From Adiantum capillus-veneris (taxonomy: Eukaryota > Streptophyta > Polypodiopsida > Polypodiales > Pteridaceae), in NCBI GenBank assembly GCA_014529385.2, contig CM043968.1, forward strand, positions 25,907,513 through 25,971,512: DNA of 64,000 nucleotides, written 5' to 3'. Made by a program: the position numbers and the translations under genes. The notes beneath the pieces are model-generated. The model had not been told where the DNA came from and did no database searches. It saw only the letters and a list, made by a program, of their open reading frames with translations. Shown in pieces: positions 50,552 through 62,453 of the stretch; position 1 is the first letter of the stretch; the number at the start of each line of letters is the position of its first letter.

Positions 50552-52531
50552 CTAAGGTTTTCTGAATCGGTCTGATTTAAGTAGACTAATCAGATTTTGT
50601 AAATCAAATTTAAGATAGGTCCTGTTGTGTCTTTCTAAGGAGTTGCAGATGCATGCAACCAGGTTTTTTTTTGTAAGCCCGTTCTTGATGAACTTGGTAA
50701 TTAACGTATCTATCTCTTCATATGCTCTAAAACAGTCGGAAGAGGCATACATTATAAGAAAAAGCATTCCTAGACAGGTGTGTAGAGAATTCTTGTACGG
50801 TCTATTGCTTTTTTTCTTCGTAAATTCAGAAGACATAAGCATAAGTTTATCTCTTTTCCAAAAAAAGCGAGTATAAAAGTTTCCCACAAAAGGGGAAATT
50901 ATTGTAAACTCAATATTCAGAAAGTGTGTTCTAGAAACGATCAATTTATCCTGCCATAGTACTTTCTCAGAGAATGTAGGTTCGATACATATGCAAGGTG
51001 GATAAATCTCTTTAAGTGTAGGTTCAAATAAGGGGTTGTTGATGCTACAAAGGTCATCCATAAATCTGAAAGACTGTGCAAAGTGTGAGAGTAATGAATT
51101 ACTTGTTGGTATAGTTAATATTTTAAGGAGCCAATGATATTCGAAGTAACAAAGATAAAGATTACACATAATCGGGGAGCATGCAAACCCCATTGGTATC
51201 CCTATAGTTTGTTTGTAGCAAGTATTACCTAATTGGATACAACAATTATTCAGTAGCCAAAGGATATACCTATATAGATCTTCCTCTTTAAAGATGAAAG
51301 GTGCGGATTTATTCGATTTTTTAACCCATCCTTTATTCCCTTTATGTGAGATGCACGTATATCCAAGTTCCTTTCTGTGGACAAAGGCAATCTTTATAAG
51401 AAATGATAAGGTATAAAAAAGACCGAATGGCCCATCTAAAGGGATATTTTCATAGCATTGAGTAATGTCTGCAGTGAAGATGGAGTAAATACTATCTGGG
51501 AGGTTGATAAATAACTCAGCTGCGTTTTTTATGACCCAAAAAGGGAAATAGTCTACATTTTTGAAACTCTTAATATCACTGTGTTTGATGGCACAGATAT
51601 TTTCGATTTCTAGTAAGACAAAGTTTAAGCAGTGGGTGATATCTTTCGTAACACAAGAGAACAAGCTATTTGAAGCATCAGAAATCCATCTGAATTTATG
51701 TTTATGCATTTTGTACGTTGGGAAGAGTACAGGAATTTTTTGAGATGCAGGATAATACCCGAGACCGGATAATTCATTGTTTAACGTTGTAGCTACGCAA
51801 AGAGGAGAGTAATCTAGTTTAAGAAAGTCATTACTGTTAAGTCTAGAACTGGCAGCATCAAAAGCCAATTTTTTACATATCAAGGAAGCAGTGTTAGATG
51901 CTTTATCTAGGCCAATAATGAGCCATTTCTTTTTAATCTCATAGATAGAGGTCTTCATTTTATGCGTAAGCCAAGTAGTATCAGTGCTAAGCCACGAATG
52001 TGGTAAAAGACTAATCTTTTTCCAAAAGATATTTTTGAGAGTTGATGTAAGTTGGAAGTGAACTTCCGCCTCCAATTGGAGTTTTAAGGCCAAGTCGGCC
52101 AGGCATTCAAGTAATGCTGATAAGGCACATTGAGGATTTAGTGGAAAAGGGGAAATATGATTCAAGCCATTACTCAAGAGACTTCTTACATGAGGATCCG
52201 AGATGATCTCAAGGTTCTATGTACAAACATGTGAACCAAAATCAGTGAAGTGTTTACAGAATTTTTGAAATAGATGACAAGAGCAATTAGGTACCTCATT
52301 ATTATGGAGAAATTCATTGGAATAAAATAGATTCTTAATGGGTGGCGAATATTTCCAACCAAACATCACATCCTTTAGTAATAAATTCATTTGAGCACAA
52401 GAAGAGAGGCAAGGGATAAAGGTTCTACAGGAAGAGCAAGTCCTTGTGAAAGGGGAACAATCTGCAAACATATCATAAGTTAGAATTCCAACTTCTAGGA
52501 CGAGGAGTCTAGACCTGAGGAACAAATGCAC
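50552..52531 (-). pseudogene. Penelope-like reverse transcriptase, one internal amber stop
   Basis: A single minus-strand frame of about 660 codons broken only by TAG at 52217-52219. The first part has CSPFTRTCSSC and NCSCHLFQKFCKHFTDFGSHV, the latter matching the CxC...GHVxTG segment that precedes RT in one branch of Penelope-like elements. The stop sits where G is expected in TGDL. The 541-codon part holds PTYKMHKHKFRW, motif A FTADITQCYENIP (Asp at about residue 237), motif B GIPMGFACSPIMCNLYLCYFE (326-346), motif C RFMDDLCSIN (371-380) and a thumb region (FLNIEF, FWKRDKLML). Both catalytic Asp of MDD are kept. No GIY-YIG endonuclease is attached. The RT exon probably starts at 52461 behind a TTTGCAG acceptor. 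Found with a 6.2-kb direct repeat. Not a LINE, group II or LTR RT by motif style. Confidence 0.85.
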
Positions 52532-53117
52532 CCAGTTACATCTTTTTGAATTTTACAGCCCTATGAAGATAGGGCCTAGCCCTATAATCTCGAGACACAA
52601 GGGAAGGTTTTTTCTATATCTTTAGCTAGACGAAGTTTTTCTGAAATCAAAGCTCTTTTTTCAGGGTCAGAACAGACTTTCATTCTTGCAGTGAGCTTTC
52701 CCACAACCTAGTAAACAGAAGTAATAAATAAAGTAAAGGATAATATCTAACAAGAGTGAAAAAATAAATAAATAAATAAATAAATAAAAAGTGGTATGGT
52801 AGTGCTAGCAACCTTATCACCAGTCAGGTTTAAAAAAACACAGGGACTGTGTGATAGCACCCCAGCCTATAAGAGTATAATCATTATACTATCATAGGCG
52901 AAAGATTCTAGAAACATAGTCTGAGAGAGACCAACCAACCAGTCAATCCCCTTTTGCGTTTATTGTGTGTGTAGCAGTTTTAAATCTAAATACATATATG
53001 CAAACGAACACGAGCTGTTCACAGACCATGAATTCTAGAAAAGTACAGTGGTATTGCACAATAATTTATTTGCAGTTGAAAATAAATTTTGTACAAGGTA
53101 ATGAAGATAACAAGATA
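52412..53117 (-). repeat. Right direct repeat of the Penelope-like locus
   Basis: 706 bp matching 46193-46890. It contains the RT exon start, a candidate 137-bp intron and exon 2 (52599-52707), and ends at 53117, where gypsy element C begins abruptly. A (TAAA)n stretch (about 52761-52789) is one TAAA longer than in the left copy. Confidence 0.88.
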
Positions 53118-53118
53118 G

Positions 53119-55020
53119 GGTTAAACATGGAGTCATTTTAGGGCATATAGTGTCCAAAAATGGGATTTCCACAGATGAGAGCAAAATTAAAGCCATTGCT
53201 GAATTGCCACCACCTACAAACTATAAAGGAGTTCAAAGGTTCATGGGCCATGTTGGTTATTACCGACGGTTTATTTTAAACTTTGTCGAGATAGCTTGTC
53301 CTTTGTACAAGCTTCTTATTGAGTTCCAATGGACTGCGGAGTGTGACCATGCTTATGAGTCATTGAAAAAGACCTTGACTAGCGTTCCTATTCTATGAGT
53401 GCCCAATTGGTATGTAATTTTCCATGTGCATATTGATGCATCGAACTTTGCTATTGGGTGTGTTCTAGCTCAACCAGGGGAACATAAACTAGACTACCCC
53501 ATTAGCTTTGCAAGTCGTCAATTGAATGATGCCAAAAGAAACTACGCCAATACAGAGCGAGAAGGTTTAGGTATGATTTATGCAGTGAAGAAATTTCTCT
53601 ACTACCTTCTGGCCAACAAGTTTGTGTTCTATGTTGATCATCAAGCCTTGTTGTATTTAGTAAATAAACCTTGTTCCACGGGAAGAATAACACGATGGTT
53701 GTTAATTCTCCTTGAGTTTTATTTTACCATTGTGGTGAGACCTGGTAAAAGACATGTCATGGCGGATCATTTGTCTCGCATACCCAATGGTGAAACCCCT
53801 ACTGGAGTCGATGATGAGTTGCCCGATACTTCTCTATTCCTAGTCGAAACCATACCTGAATGGAGTGAGAACATTGTGAACTTTCGAGTTAATGGTTTTC
53901 CACCCAAAGATCTTCATAAAGACATAGCTCAAAAACTGTTAAAAGAATGTGAACCTTACTCTCTCATTGCAGGAACTCTCTACAGGCTAGGGAAGGATGA
54001 TATTCTTAGACGTTGTGCCCGTGAGGATGAGTATTTATACATACTATAAGAAGCCCACATGGGTATAGCCGGAGGACATTTCTCAGGGGAACTAACAGCT
54101 AGAAAGGTGTTGCAATCAGGTTATTGGTGGCCTACCTTATTCAAGGATGCATCACTTTTTGTAAAAGGATGTGATGAATGCCAACGTTACAAGGTCACAC
54201 AACAAAAGGATAAGATGCCCTTACATCCTGTTAAAGTGACTCAACCATTTGAAAAATGGGGTTTGGACTTTGTAGGCCCAATTAGTCCGGCAGCTTGTAG
54301 CACTCAATCTCGATATATTATCATTGCCACTGACTATGTAACAAAGTGGGCAGAAGACAGGGCGACACGTAAGGCTGATGCGAGGTCAACTGCCAAGTTT
54401 CTCTTCTAGAATATTGTTACAAGATTCGGTTGTCCTTTTGAGATTGTGAGTGACAATGGTACTCATTTTATAAATGGAGTGATAAAAGAACTCACTACCA
54501 ACTTCATGATAGCTCACCATAAGTCCACACCTTACTATCCACAAGCAAATGGCCAAGCTGAGAGTATCAATAAAACTTTCATTTCCATTTTGACAAAGAC
54601 AATTGAGGCTCATCGCATAGATTGGGATTTAAAGCTGACTTCAGCTCTATGGACTTATCGTACTGCGTACAAAGTTGCCATTAACTGCACACCATTTAAG
54701 ATGGTGTATGGCCAAGAAGCGGTTATGCCATGGGAGTTTGTCATTCCTAGTCTTCGAGTAGCTTCTCAAGAAGGTTGGGATGGTAACCCCTTAGTTGAGC
54801 GATTATATATCCTTGAAGAGAGGCAATTAGCTGTGAAAAATGCACTTGTGGAGAAAGATAGGAGGAAGAAATGGTTTGACCGTCATCTAAAGAACAAAGA
54901 TATCAATGTTGGTGATAAAGTCCTTATGTATGGAGTGCATAACGAAAAGAAAAAGTTGAAATATACAGGAAAAGGACCATATAGAGTATGTGAGATCAAC
55001 CCAAAGGAACCATTCATGTG
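53119..55020 (+). pseudogene. Element C RT thumb, RNase H and integrase
   Basis: One frame with stops at 53396 (TGA), 54047 (TAA), 54407 (TAG) and 55018 (TGA). RT end: YKGVQRFMGHVGYYRRFI and FQWTAECDHAYESLK. RNase H: VHIDASNFAIGCVLAQ (Asp codon at about 53435), TEREGLGMIYAVKKF and DHQALLYL. Then the integrase zinc segment, ending CDECQRYK. Integrase core: GLDFVGPI (Asp 54266), SDNGTHF (Asp 54452) and YYPQANGQAESINK (Glu 54560), giving a DD35E spacing. All catalytic residues are present, so damage is confined to the stops. This copy resembles what A and B lack. Confidence 0.92.
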
Positions 55021-55740
55021 AAGACTCTTGATGGAGTTGAAACCATTGGATTCCTCAATGGGAGCAAATTTAAAAGATACTATGATCCTTTAAGCCAAGA
55101 GGAGCTACGTGCCATCCATACAAAAAAGGCAGCCAAGGCACAAATAGAATTGAAGAAGATACAAGCTCAAGCTGAGGCTAAGGAGCGACAACAATGTATA
55201 AGATAGAAACGAGAGGCTAACCTTGGAGTCACACATGCATTCCACGTTGAAACCAACGAGGATTGGTTGGACTCTGACACACCTCTACGATACCCTATAG
55301 AGCTAAACAGCACCTATGGAAAAGTGCTATATAACGCCTTATTGGACACGAGTGCTAAATATAATATACTATCATATAGAGTGTGGTGTCAGTTAGGGAA
55401 GCCACCTCTATTTGAGAGTATTATCCAAGTCAAGGGTGTCAACAAGAAAAAAACTGTAGTTTTTGGAATCTGGCACACTTCTATCAGTTATGACAATGGG
55501 GTTGTAGCTCAAGGCTTTTTGGTCATGGTTGTTGGAACTATGGAGGGTAATATAAACCTAGGACGCACGTGGATGATAGCCACCAAATGCACTATTGATT
55601 GGGGGATAGGGGGTGTATCTCAAGGCTTTTTGGTCATGCCTGTTGGAACTATGGAGGGTAATATAAACCTAGGACGCACGTGGATGATAGTGCATTTGGT
55701 GGATGATAGCCACCAAATGCACTATTGATTGGGGGATAGG
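55018..55740 (+). pseudogene. Element C integrase tail fused to a second protease-like domain
   Basis: After a one-base frame change, KTLDGVETIGFLNGSKFKRY (integrase C-terminal tail) leads to a Lys/Gln/Ala-rich helix (about 55100-55200, TAG at 55204) and then, in the same frame, to NALLDTSAKYNILSYRVWC (about 55340-55397) and NINLGRTWM (about 55552-55578). This D-T-x-A...L-G-R-x-W/F pattern is that of a retropepsin, with Ser replacing the catalytic-loop Gly. It differs clearly from A's ILDGGAG protease. A 110-bp tandem duplication and a hairpin scramble its end (55502-55740). Confidence 0.65.
55502..55740 (+). repeat. 110-bp tandem duplication with a 16-bp hairpin
   Basis: The unit from about 55502 repeats from about 55612 (both with caaggctttttggtcatg and ctaggacgcacgtggatga). 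The second unit runs into ATAGTGCATTTGGTGG, a 7-nt spacer ATGATAG, then CCACCAAATGCACTAT, a perfect inverted repeat, and then resumes. This pattern is what strand switching during replication would leave. Confidence 0.9.
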
Positions 55741-56265
55741 GGGTGTCACAACACAGAAACCAATACTTAGCCCTACTACTCAAGCCATAGTCCCTGAGAT
55801 ATTGCCTCTTAAGGAACTAAAACCCAAAACATTGCATGTCCAAGAGGTTGAACCATATGTCCCCATAGCCCAACTCTCTAGAGCTTCAACTAATGTAGTT
55901 GAAATAAATCTTGAGACACACAAGACCCATCCCAATGTAACAAAGATAACATATAAGTGGGTTCCCAAAGCTTCTTTAGCAACCATAGCCAGTGCTAAAA
56001 GACAGGAGCCTGGTAAGAGATGTCCCATTCACCCCAAGAAATGTAAAGAAATTTTGCGTTGGATTCCTAAAAAACTATTAGAAGCCCAAGGCTACTATGA
56101 AGGAAATGATCAAATCTGGCTCCCAAAACGTAAATTATGCTCTTACTTATCACCGGGCCCATGTGAGCTCAATCCTGTGGCTCCAAAACAAATTGAAGAT
56201 CGCGGAAAGGAAAAAATCACGGAATGCTACACACCTGCTCTAGACTAATTTGGGTACCAAAGAAA
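55703..56265 (+). pseudogene. Element C WVPK-repeat region
   Basis: Homologous to A's region: KWVPKASLATIASAKRQ, RWIPKKLLEAQGYYEGN, IWLPKRKLCSYLSPGPCE and DRGKEKITECYTPA. The fourth motif is out of frame because of a small deletion near 56246. The tail resumes at 56338-56592 (LPPLQQETMHRAVENYW). Confidence 0.75.
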
Positions 56266-56337
56266 GAATGATTTGTTCCACTTAGCTCAGGAACAAGGAA
56301 ATCAAATGAAGCTTCTTGCTCTTCATGTAGTTCCTAT

Positions 56338-56592
56338 ATGGAAATAGAATCTTCGACACAACCTCCACCTACCATTGTACATATCCATACAAGCAAGAAA
56401 GAGTTTGCACCTCTTGTTGTAAGTTCACCACCTACAACAATGTTGCAAAAAAAATCATGGGAGAGTACCTTACCACCCTTGCAACAAGAAACAATGCATA
56501 GGGCGGTCGAAAACTATTGGTCAAAGCCTTCACCTATAACAACTTGGAACAACTGGTTTCAAAGGGTGACGACATCATTCCAAAAGGTATGA
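56338..56592 (+). pseudogene. Element C tail of the WVPK protein
   Basis: 84 codons with KSWESTLPPLQ and AVENYWSKPSPITTWNNWF, matching the C-terminal tails in A and B. It is followed by the internal polypurine tract (AGGGAGGGGGGAG, TG at 56614) and the TATA segment near 56692. Confidence 0.7.
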
Positions 56593-56838
56593 TCTACCCA
56601 AGGGAGGGGGGAGTGTTTGCTGACATCCATCATTCACTTGCTTCCCTCTCAACCTTCCTCCCTGACCTCTTAATCTCCAATCTTAGGGAATGTATATATA
56701 AAGCCTTATACTCACAAAAACAAGATAAAAAGTAAAAGAGCAAGAGCCATAACACAAAATCATAAGAACACATTATGCACAAGAACACGACCCTTGTAAT
56801 ATTTGCACTCTAACCATCATCTATTTGCGTGTACATAT

Positions 56839-57261
56839 ATGGCTAGTACGCTAGAGTCATCCACTCCTACCTTGGGTGAGAGGTGCCCTCGTTACTTTTC
56901 ACAAATGTTTCACATGGTCTTTCCGGTGCTTGCCTGTGAATGGGATTTGGTAGGTACACTAGCATGTGAGAGGAATTTTGAGGAGTTAGAATGGCTGATA
57001 CTTCTCTTGACCACGATTGATCCATACTTAGTAGAGAGTGTATCTCCCATTGCACAAGCCTATCCTTTTGACCAAGATGACTATAGGCGTCTAGTGACCT
57101 TCTTAGTAAACATTGCTGCCTCTGATGATGAAGAAGATTTATATGATTATACGGATGGCACATATGGACTCACGGATGATGACTTTGTTTTTCTCGATGA
57201 TGAGGATAGGGGTTTAGCCTTAGGGTTTTCCCCCAATCTCTACAATATCCTATTCCCTTGA
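56839..57261 (+). CDS. Accessory ORF of element C, unknown function
   Basis: 140 residues, starts MASTLESSTPTLGERCPRYF and ends with the same NLYNILFP as the A copy, without gap or stop. The core FEELEWLI(L/R)LLTT, PYLVESVSPIAQAYPFDQDDYRRLVTFLVN is nearly unchanged between copies, and changes cluster in the acidic middle. It lies 225 bp after the internal TG start and about 140 bp after the TATA. No family recognised. Confidence 0.65.
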   Translation: MASTLESSTPTLGERCPRYFSQMFHMVFPVLACEWDLVGTLACERNFEELEWLILLLTTIDPYLVESVSPIAQAYPFDQDDYRRLVTFLVNIAASDDEEDLYDYTDGTYGLTDDDFVFLDDEDRGLALGFSPNLYNILFP

Positions 57262-58638
57262 CTCTTTAGGGGGAGTGCAAATAGTTAGGTTAGGGTTCCT
57301 TATGTTTTTTATAATTGTGTTCAATAAGTGTTGGTACCTTTTTCCACTGATGTGCCTCCTAGAGGTATTCTTTGTGTTTCCTAGTGTGTACAGGAACGTG
57401 TTGCTATGGTTAGGATTTGGACCTTCATGGAATCTTTTTCTCGTTCACACTTCAAATCAAGCGCGACCATCAACACAAACAGTTGTTTCTTGTCCATTAA
57501 CATTGCCCCTTATCTTTTTGCATCCATGTTTGTCTGCTTTAATTGTGATTGGTAGCATAATATTCAATGCCTTTGCTTAGTATCAAACATTAAATTCGAT
57601 ATAATTTTTTGACATTATCACTTGTCTAGGTTTAAAAATCAAACAGTTCGACTAAGCTAGTTTGACCAAGCTAGGTGTTAGAGATCTTCTCTTAATACCA
57701 TGGGGAATGCCTTCCTAATTATCAATGGTTACTTAGGTTCTTAATCCAATTTAGGCAGCATTATGTGAAATGTACTAGGGTTTTCTAGTGGGCTTAGTCC
57801 CTATTGACCTTTAGCTTAAGTATTATAAAGGGAGTTTACTAGTGTGATGAGCCTGGGGAGGGTAACACTGTTATATGACCCCCCAAAGTTACAAAATTAA
57901 AATGCTGAAAATGAACAAACAAAAAATCAAAGTGCCACAATGTAAAATCTTAAGCTGGAAGAGTTACCTCATCTTGATTTGGTACTCCACTCACATGTAT
58001 CGCGTATGGTACTAGAGCCCTAGAGGTTCCCAGTGTGGGCGATTTTCCTTGAAAAGCAAAAAACCCAAGGCATACAAAATAAGCACACACATCAAAAGTA
58101 AATCAATGAGAAAATACTTTTGGGGGGTCAAAGAAAAGGTAATCAGTCAAGCGATGATTTCATGAGAAATTTCTTTTATCGTAGCTTAACTACAAGGTCT
58201 TCTAGGTATAGCCTCTAGTTAGCCCTCAGACATGAAATACTTGGCTCTTGCGATTAAACAACTTAATTGACCAGAGAAAATTAAGAAGCTTACCCATGGT
58301 ATTAATAGTCGATCTTTAGTGCCTTTCAACCGTTAAATTAGCGACCCCGAACTTGTTTAGTTTTTTACCTTCCCAACTGTTTATGAGTTTGATTATATTG
58401 CAATTTAATGTTTATTGTTGACAAATGGTTTAGAATTCTGCTACCAATCAATTTATATGCCTAAAACTTCAGATGCTTTTTAATTGTACATGAGAATGCA
58501 ATTACTGTGCCAATGTTGTTTGATTTTGCAGTGACTGAAGAAGGCTAAGGACATTCATCTCAAATGCTCTTCCACCTCGACGAACGAGCTTCAACTCAAT
58601 AGCTTTCGAGGACTGAATCTACACCATGAAGGGGGGCA
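57262..58638 (+). other. 3' noncoding region and polypurine tract of element C
   Basis: Aligns throughout with 24090-25463 of A. It ends in GAAGGGGGGCA before the LTR. No coding frame. Confidence 0.75.
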
Positions 58639-58924
58639 TGTTAACCTCATGCACATTCCTATCACCTACGACGGACGCTGTATTTATTTGGTAGAGTCAC
58701 GTACCGGGCTTGTCGGTCCAATAGGAAAAGAGTAAGATTGATCGCTGATTAGAGGCGCACTCTAACTGGAACATTCAAGGGATTAGTTGGCTAAGCATGG
58801 GTGCCCAAGTGTGAATGGGGCGAGCTCATATAAAAGTCAACTAAACCTAAAATTCACTCATTCTCTCATTTGTGCAATTGAAGAGTGCTCTTGCTCCATC
58901 TCCACCTTCTTCTTCTTCATCTCC

Positions 58925-59013
<89 letters not shown>

Positions 59014-59282
59014 CGTGAGAGAGAGAGAGAGAGAGAGTGTGTGTGGGATCGAGCATTGCGGCGGCACGACGGCGGCGAGGCGGTTGAGCGCGGCGTAGCA
59101 GCGTCTCTCTCTTCTTCGCAGCGAGGAATCCTCCATGACAGCAAGCGTAGAGCGGTGAGTAACACACCATCGCCATCTTTGAGCTTACTAGTTTAGGCTT
59201 GTTGTGTGCTTGGAGCCATTTGTGGCTCGCACACAGTGTATCGGCAAGTTCCTTGCATTGACACGTGCGACATACGCGCACA
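58639..59282 (+). repeat. 3' LTR of element C
   Basis: Starts TGTTAACCTCATG and ends GCGCACA, with the TATA box at about 58827-58838, a TG array (58926-59011) and an adjoining GA run (about 59016-59037). It lacks some of the opening bases of A's LTR (about 58652-58668). Confidence 0.9.
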
Positions 59283-59283
59283 A

Positions 59284-59493
59284 ATAAACACAACTCTATT
59301 TTGCACTACATGCTTGTCTATGGTGAGCTTGTGCTAAGCTAAGTCAATACTCAAGATTGTGTTTATGAGTCCAAGCTAATTCTATCTTGGAACCTAATTC
59401 ACTTGAGTGATAACCTTGCTTACACACACACTCACACATTGACGCTATGTTTCTCTTTCATCCACCATAGCTAGCATGATCCTATTCCCAACA
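59284..59493 (+). repeat. 5' LTR of element D, right part only
   Basis: Aligns base for base with 62244-62453 (offset 2,960) and ends CCTATTCCCAACA. It is missing the first 111 bp. Confidence 0.93.
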
Positions 59494-59507
59494 ATTGGTA
59501 TCAGAGC
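59494..59507 (+). other. Primer-binding site (initiator tRNA-Met)
   Basis: ATTGGTATCAGAGC directly after the LTR. TGGTATCAGAGC is the standard plant copia priming site. Confidence 0.95.
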
Positions 59508-60980
<1,473 letters not shown>

Positions 60981-61900
60981 ATGGGGGACAAGGGAATAGA
61001 AAAATTCAACGGGGAAGGGTTTCACACCTGGCAAATGAAGTTAAGAGGTTACCTTATGAAAAAATGTTTGTGGTCTTTCATCAGCACTGCCTTAGAGCAA
61101 CAAGCCAAACCCGATGGAGTGCACACTAGGGCATCTACACTCATAGCAAGTGCACAAAATTTGGCCAAAGACGAACAAGCATTAGGAATCATCATCACTT
61201 TCTTGCATGACAATTATGTGCATTTCATAGACTAATGTATACATGCACATGATGCCTGGCATGTTATAGAAAGCAATTGTGAAGCTAGGGCCAAAAGAAG
61301 TAAAGTTAGTCTCAAAAGACAACTTTACAAGATCACCATGATTGAAGGGGAGGACATTGCTAGCCTAGTAAATAAGCTTAAAATCATTGTCACGCAGCTC
61401 ACTTACATCCATGTCGAAGTACCAGAAAACGACAAAGTGGCCATACTATTAAGTGCACTTCCACCTTCTTATGACCATTTAGTCTCAATTCTTGAAGAAA
61501 AAGAACCAGCGCCACCTTTTCAAGATGTCATCAACTCAGTCCAAGCAGAAGAAAGAAAGCAAAAGGGTTCATTAACCTCATCAGGAGGAGTTTTTATCAC
61601 AACATCTTCAAGGGGAAGGTATTCGCCATCGACATCGACAAAAACGGAAGAAAGTGTTATGAATGTGGAAGAATGGGACATGTAGCAAAAGACTGCTACA
61701 CAAACAAACCTTGCAACAAATGTGGTAAGAAGGGACACCCTCCTTCTTGGTGCTACTCAAATGGAGGCAGTAGCAGTGGTGAAAGCAGCAGCAATAGAAG
61801 CAACGAAGGCAAGAGACCTAACAAAGGATCAGCTCACATAGTAGAAGACGAAGAAGACAAAGGAGAGACCAACCTTGTCTTTTATGAAGACCCATTTTGA
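60981..61900 (+). pseudogene. Element D copia gag with two zinc knuckles
   Basis: Starts MGDKGIEKFNGEGFHTWQMK, the usual copia gag opening (F-x-G-x-x-F-x-x-W). A TAA at 61233 follows HDNYVHFID, and the frame then continues to about 61670 (EGEDIASLVNKLKII, LLSALPPSYDHLVSIL, the UBN2-type gag core). A one-base frame change near 61640 leads to the knuckles CYECGRMGHVAKDC and CNKCGKKGHPPSWC (about 61648-61752) and a Ser/Gly then acidic tail ending at 61900. Pol is absent. Confidence 0.88.
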
Positions 61901-61937
61901 ATATGCAGCCTCTCTACTTGTAGGGGAGGACTTTTTC

Positions 61938-62090
61938 CTATGTGGATTTTATCATCCTGTGTGGATATCACCATCCTTTGTGGATTTTATCATCCTATGT
62001 GGATATCACCATCCTATGTGGATTTTGTTAGCCTGTATGGATAATACCATCCTGTGTGGATAGCGACTTATCATCTTGTGTGGATTCTAC
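61938..62090 (+). repeat. 19-bp minisatellite, about seven to eight units
   Basis: Units of the form TATGTGGATTTTATCATCC alternate with TGTGTGGATATCACCATCC. The last unit is longer and diverged. It lies between the end of gag and the polypurine tract (CTCAAGGGGAGGA before 62133), in the 3' untranslated part of element D. Confidence 0.9.
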
Positions 62091-62132
62091 ATCTTCAGTA
62101 CCCTGTCATAGTCCAAACCTCAAGGGGAGGAT

Positions 62133-62453
62133 TGTAAAGTGTGAGCTTTGTCCTAAAGTGTGAGTCAAGGAGAGGAGAGTGGATTTATCCCACGTACTGT
62201 GGAGCAAGGCTATAGAGCTACTTGAAGCTCATCTTATGAATGAATAAACACAACTCTATTTTGCACTACATGCTTGTCTATGGTGAGCTTGTGTTAAGCT
62301 AAGTCACTACTCAAGATTGTGTTTATGAGTCCAAGCTAATTCTATCTTGGAACCTAATTCACTTGATTGATAACCTTGCTTACACACACACTCACTCATT
62401 GATGCTATGTTTCTCTTTCATCCACCATAGCTAGCACCATCCTATTCCCAACA
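62133..62453 (+). repeat. 3' LTR of element D
   Basis: 321 bp, TGTAAAGTGTGAG to CCCAACA, preceded by a polypurine tract. Complete, so it defines the LTR length. Confidence 0.92.

Larger units (their letters stand above)
53118..59282 (+). mobile_element. Element C: 5'-truncated gypsy with pol end, second protease and 3' LTR
   Basis: Begins inside the RT thumb (KHGVILGHIVSKNGIS) right at the Penelope-like repeat edge. It continues through RNase H, integrase, a second protease-like domain, WVPK region, internal PPT/TATA, accessory ORF, 3' noncoding and 3' LTR. Its 3' half is homologous to elements A and B. Its right end abuts a copia LTR cut at about LTR position 111, so C inserted into that copia LTR. 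The 5' LTR, gag and most of RT are missing. Confidence 0.88.

Noticed and set aside
49780-52531. Non-standard genetic code (TAA/TAG read as Gln), because both the unknown ORF and the RT have one internal stop
   Set aside because: All three stop codons interrupt other elements in the window too, and comparison of A with B shows stops arising by single substitutions. The RT stop replaces an expected Gly, not Gln.
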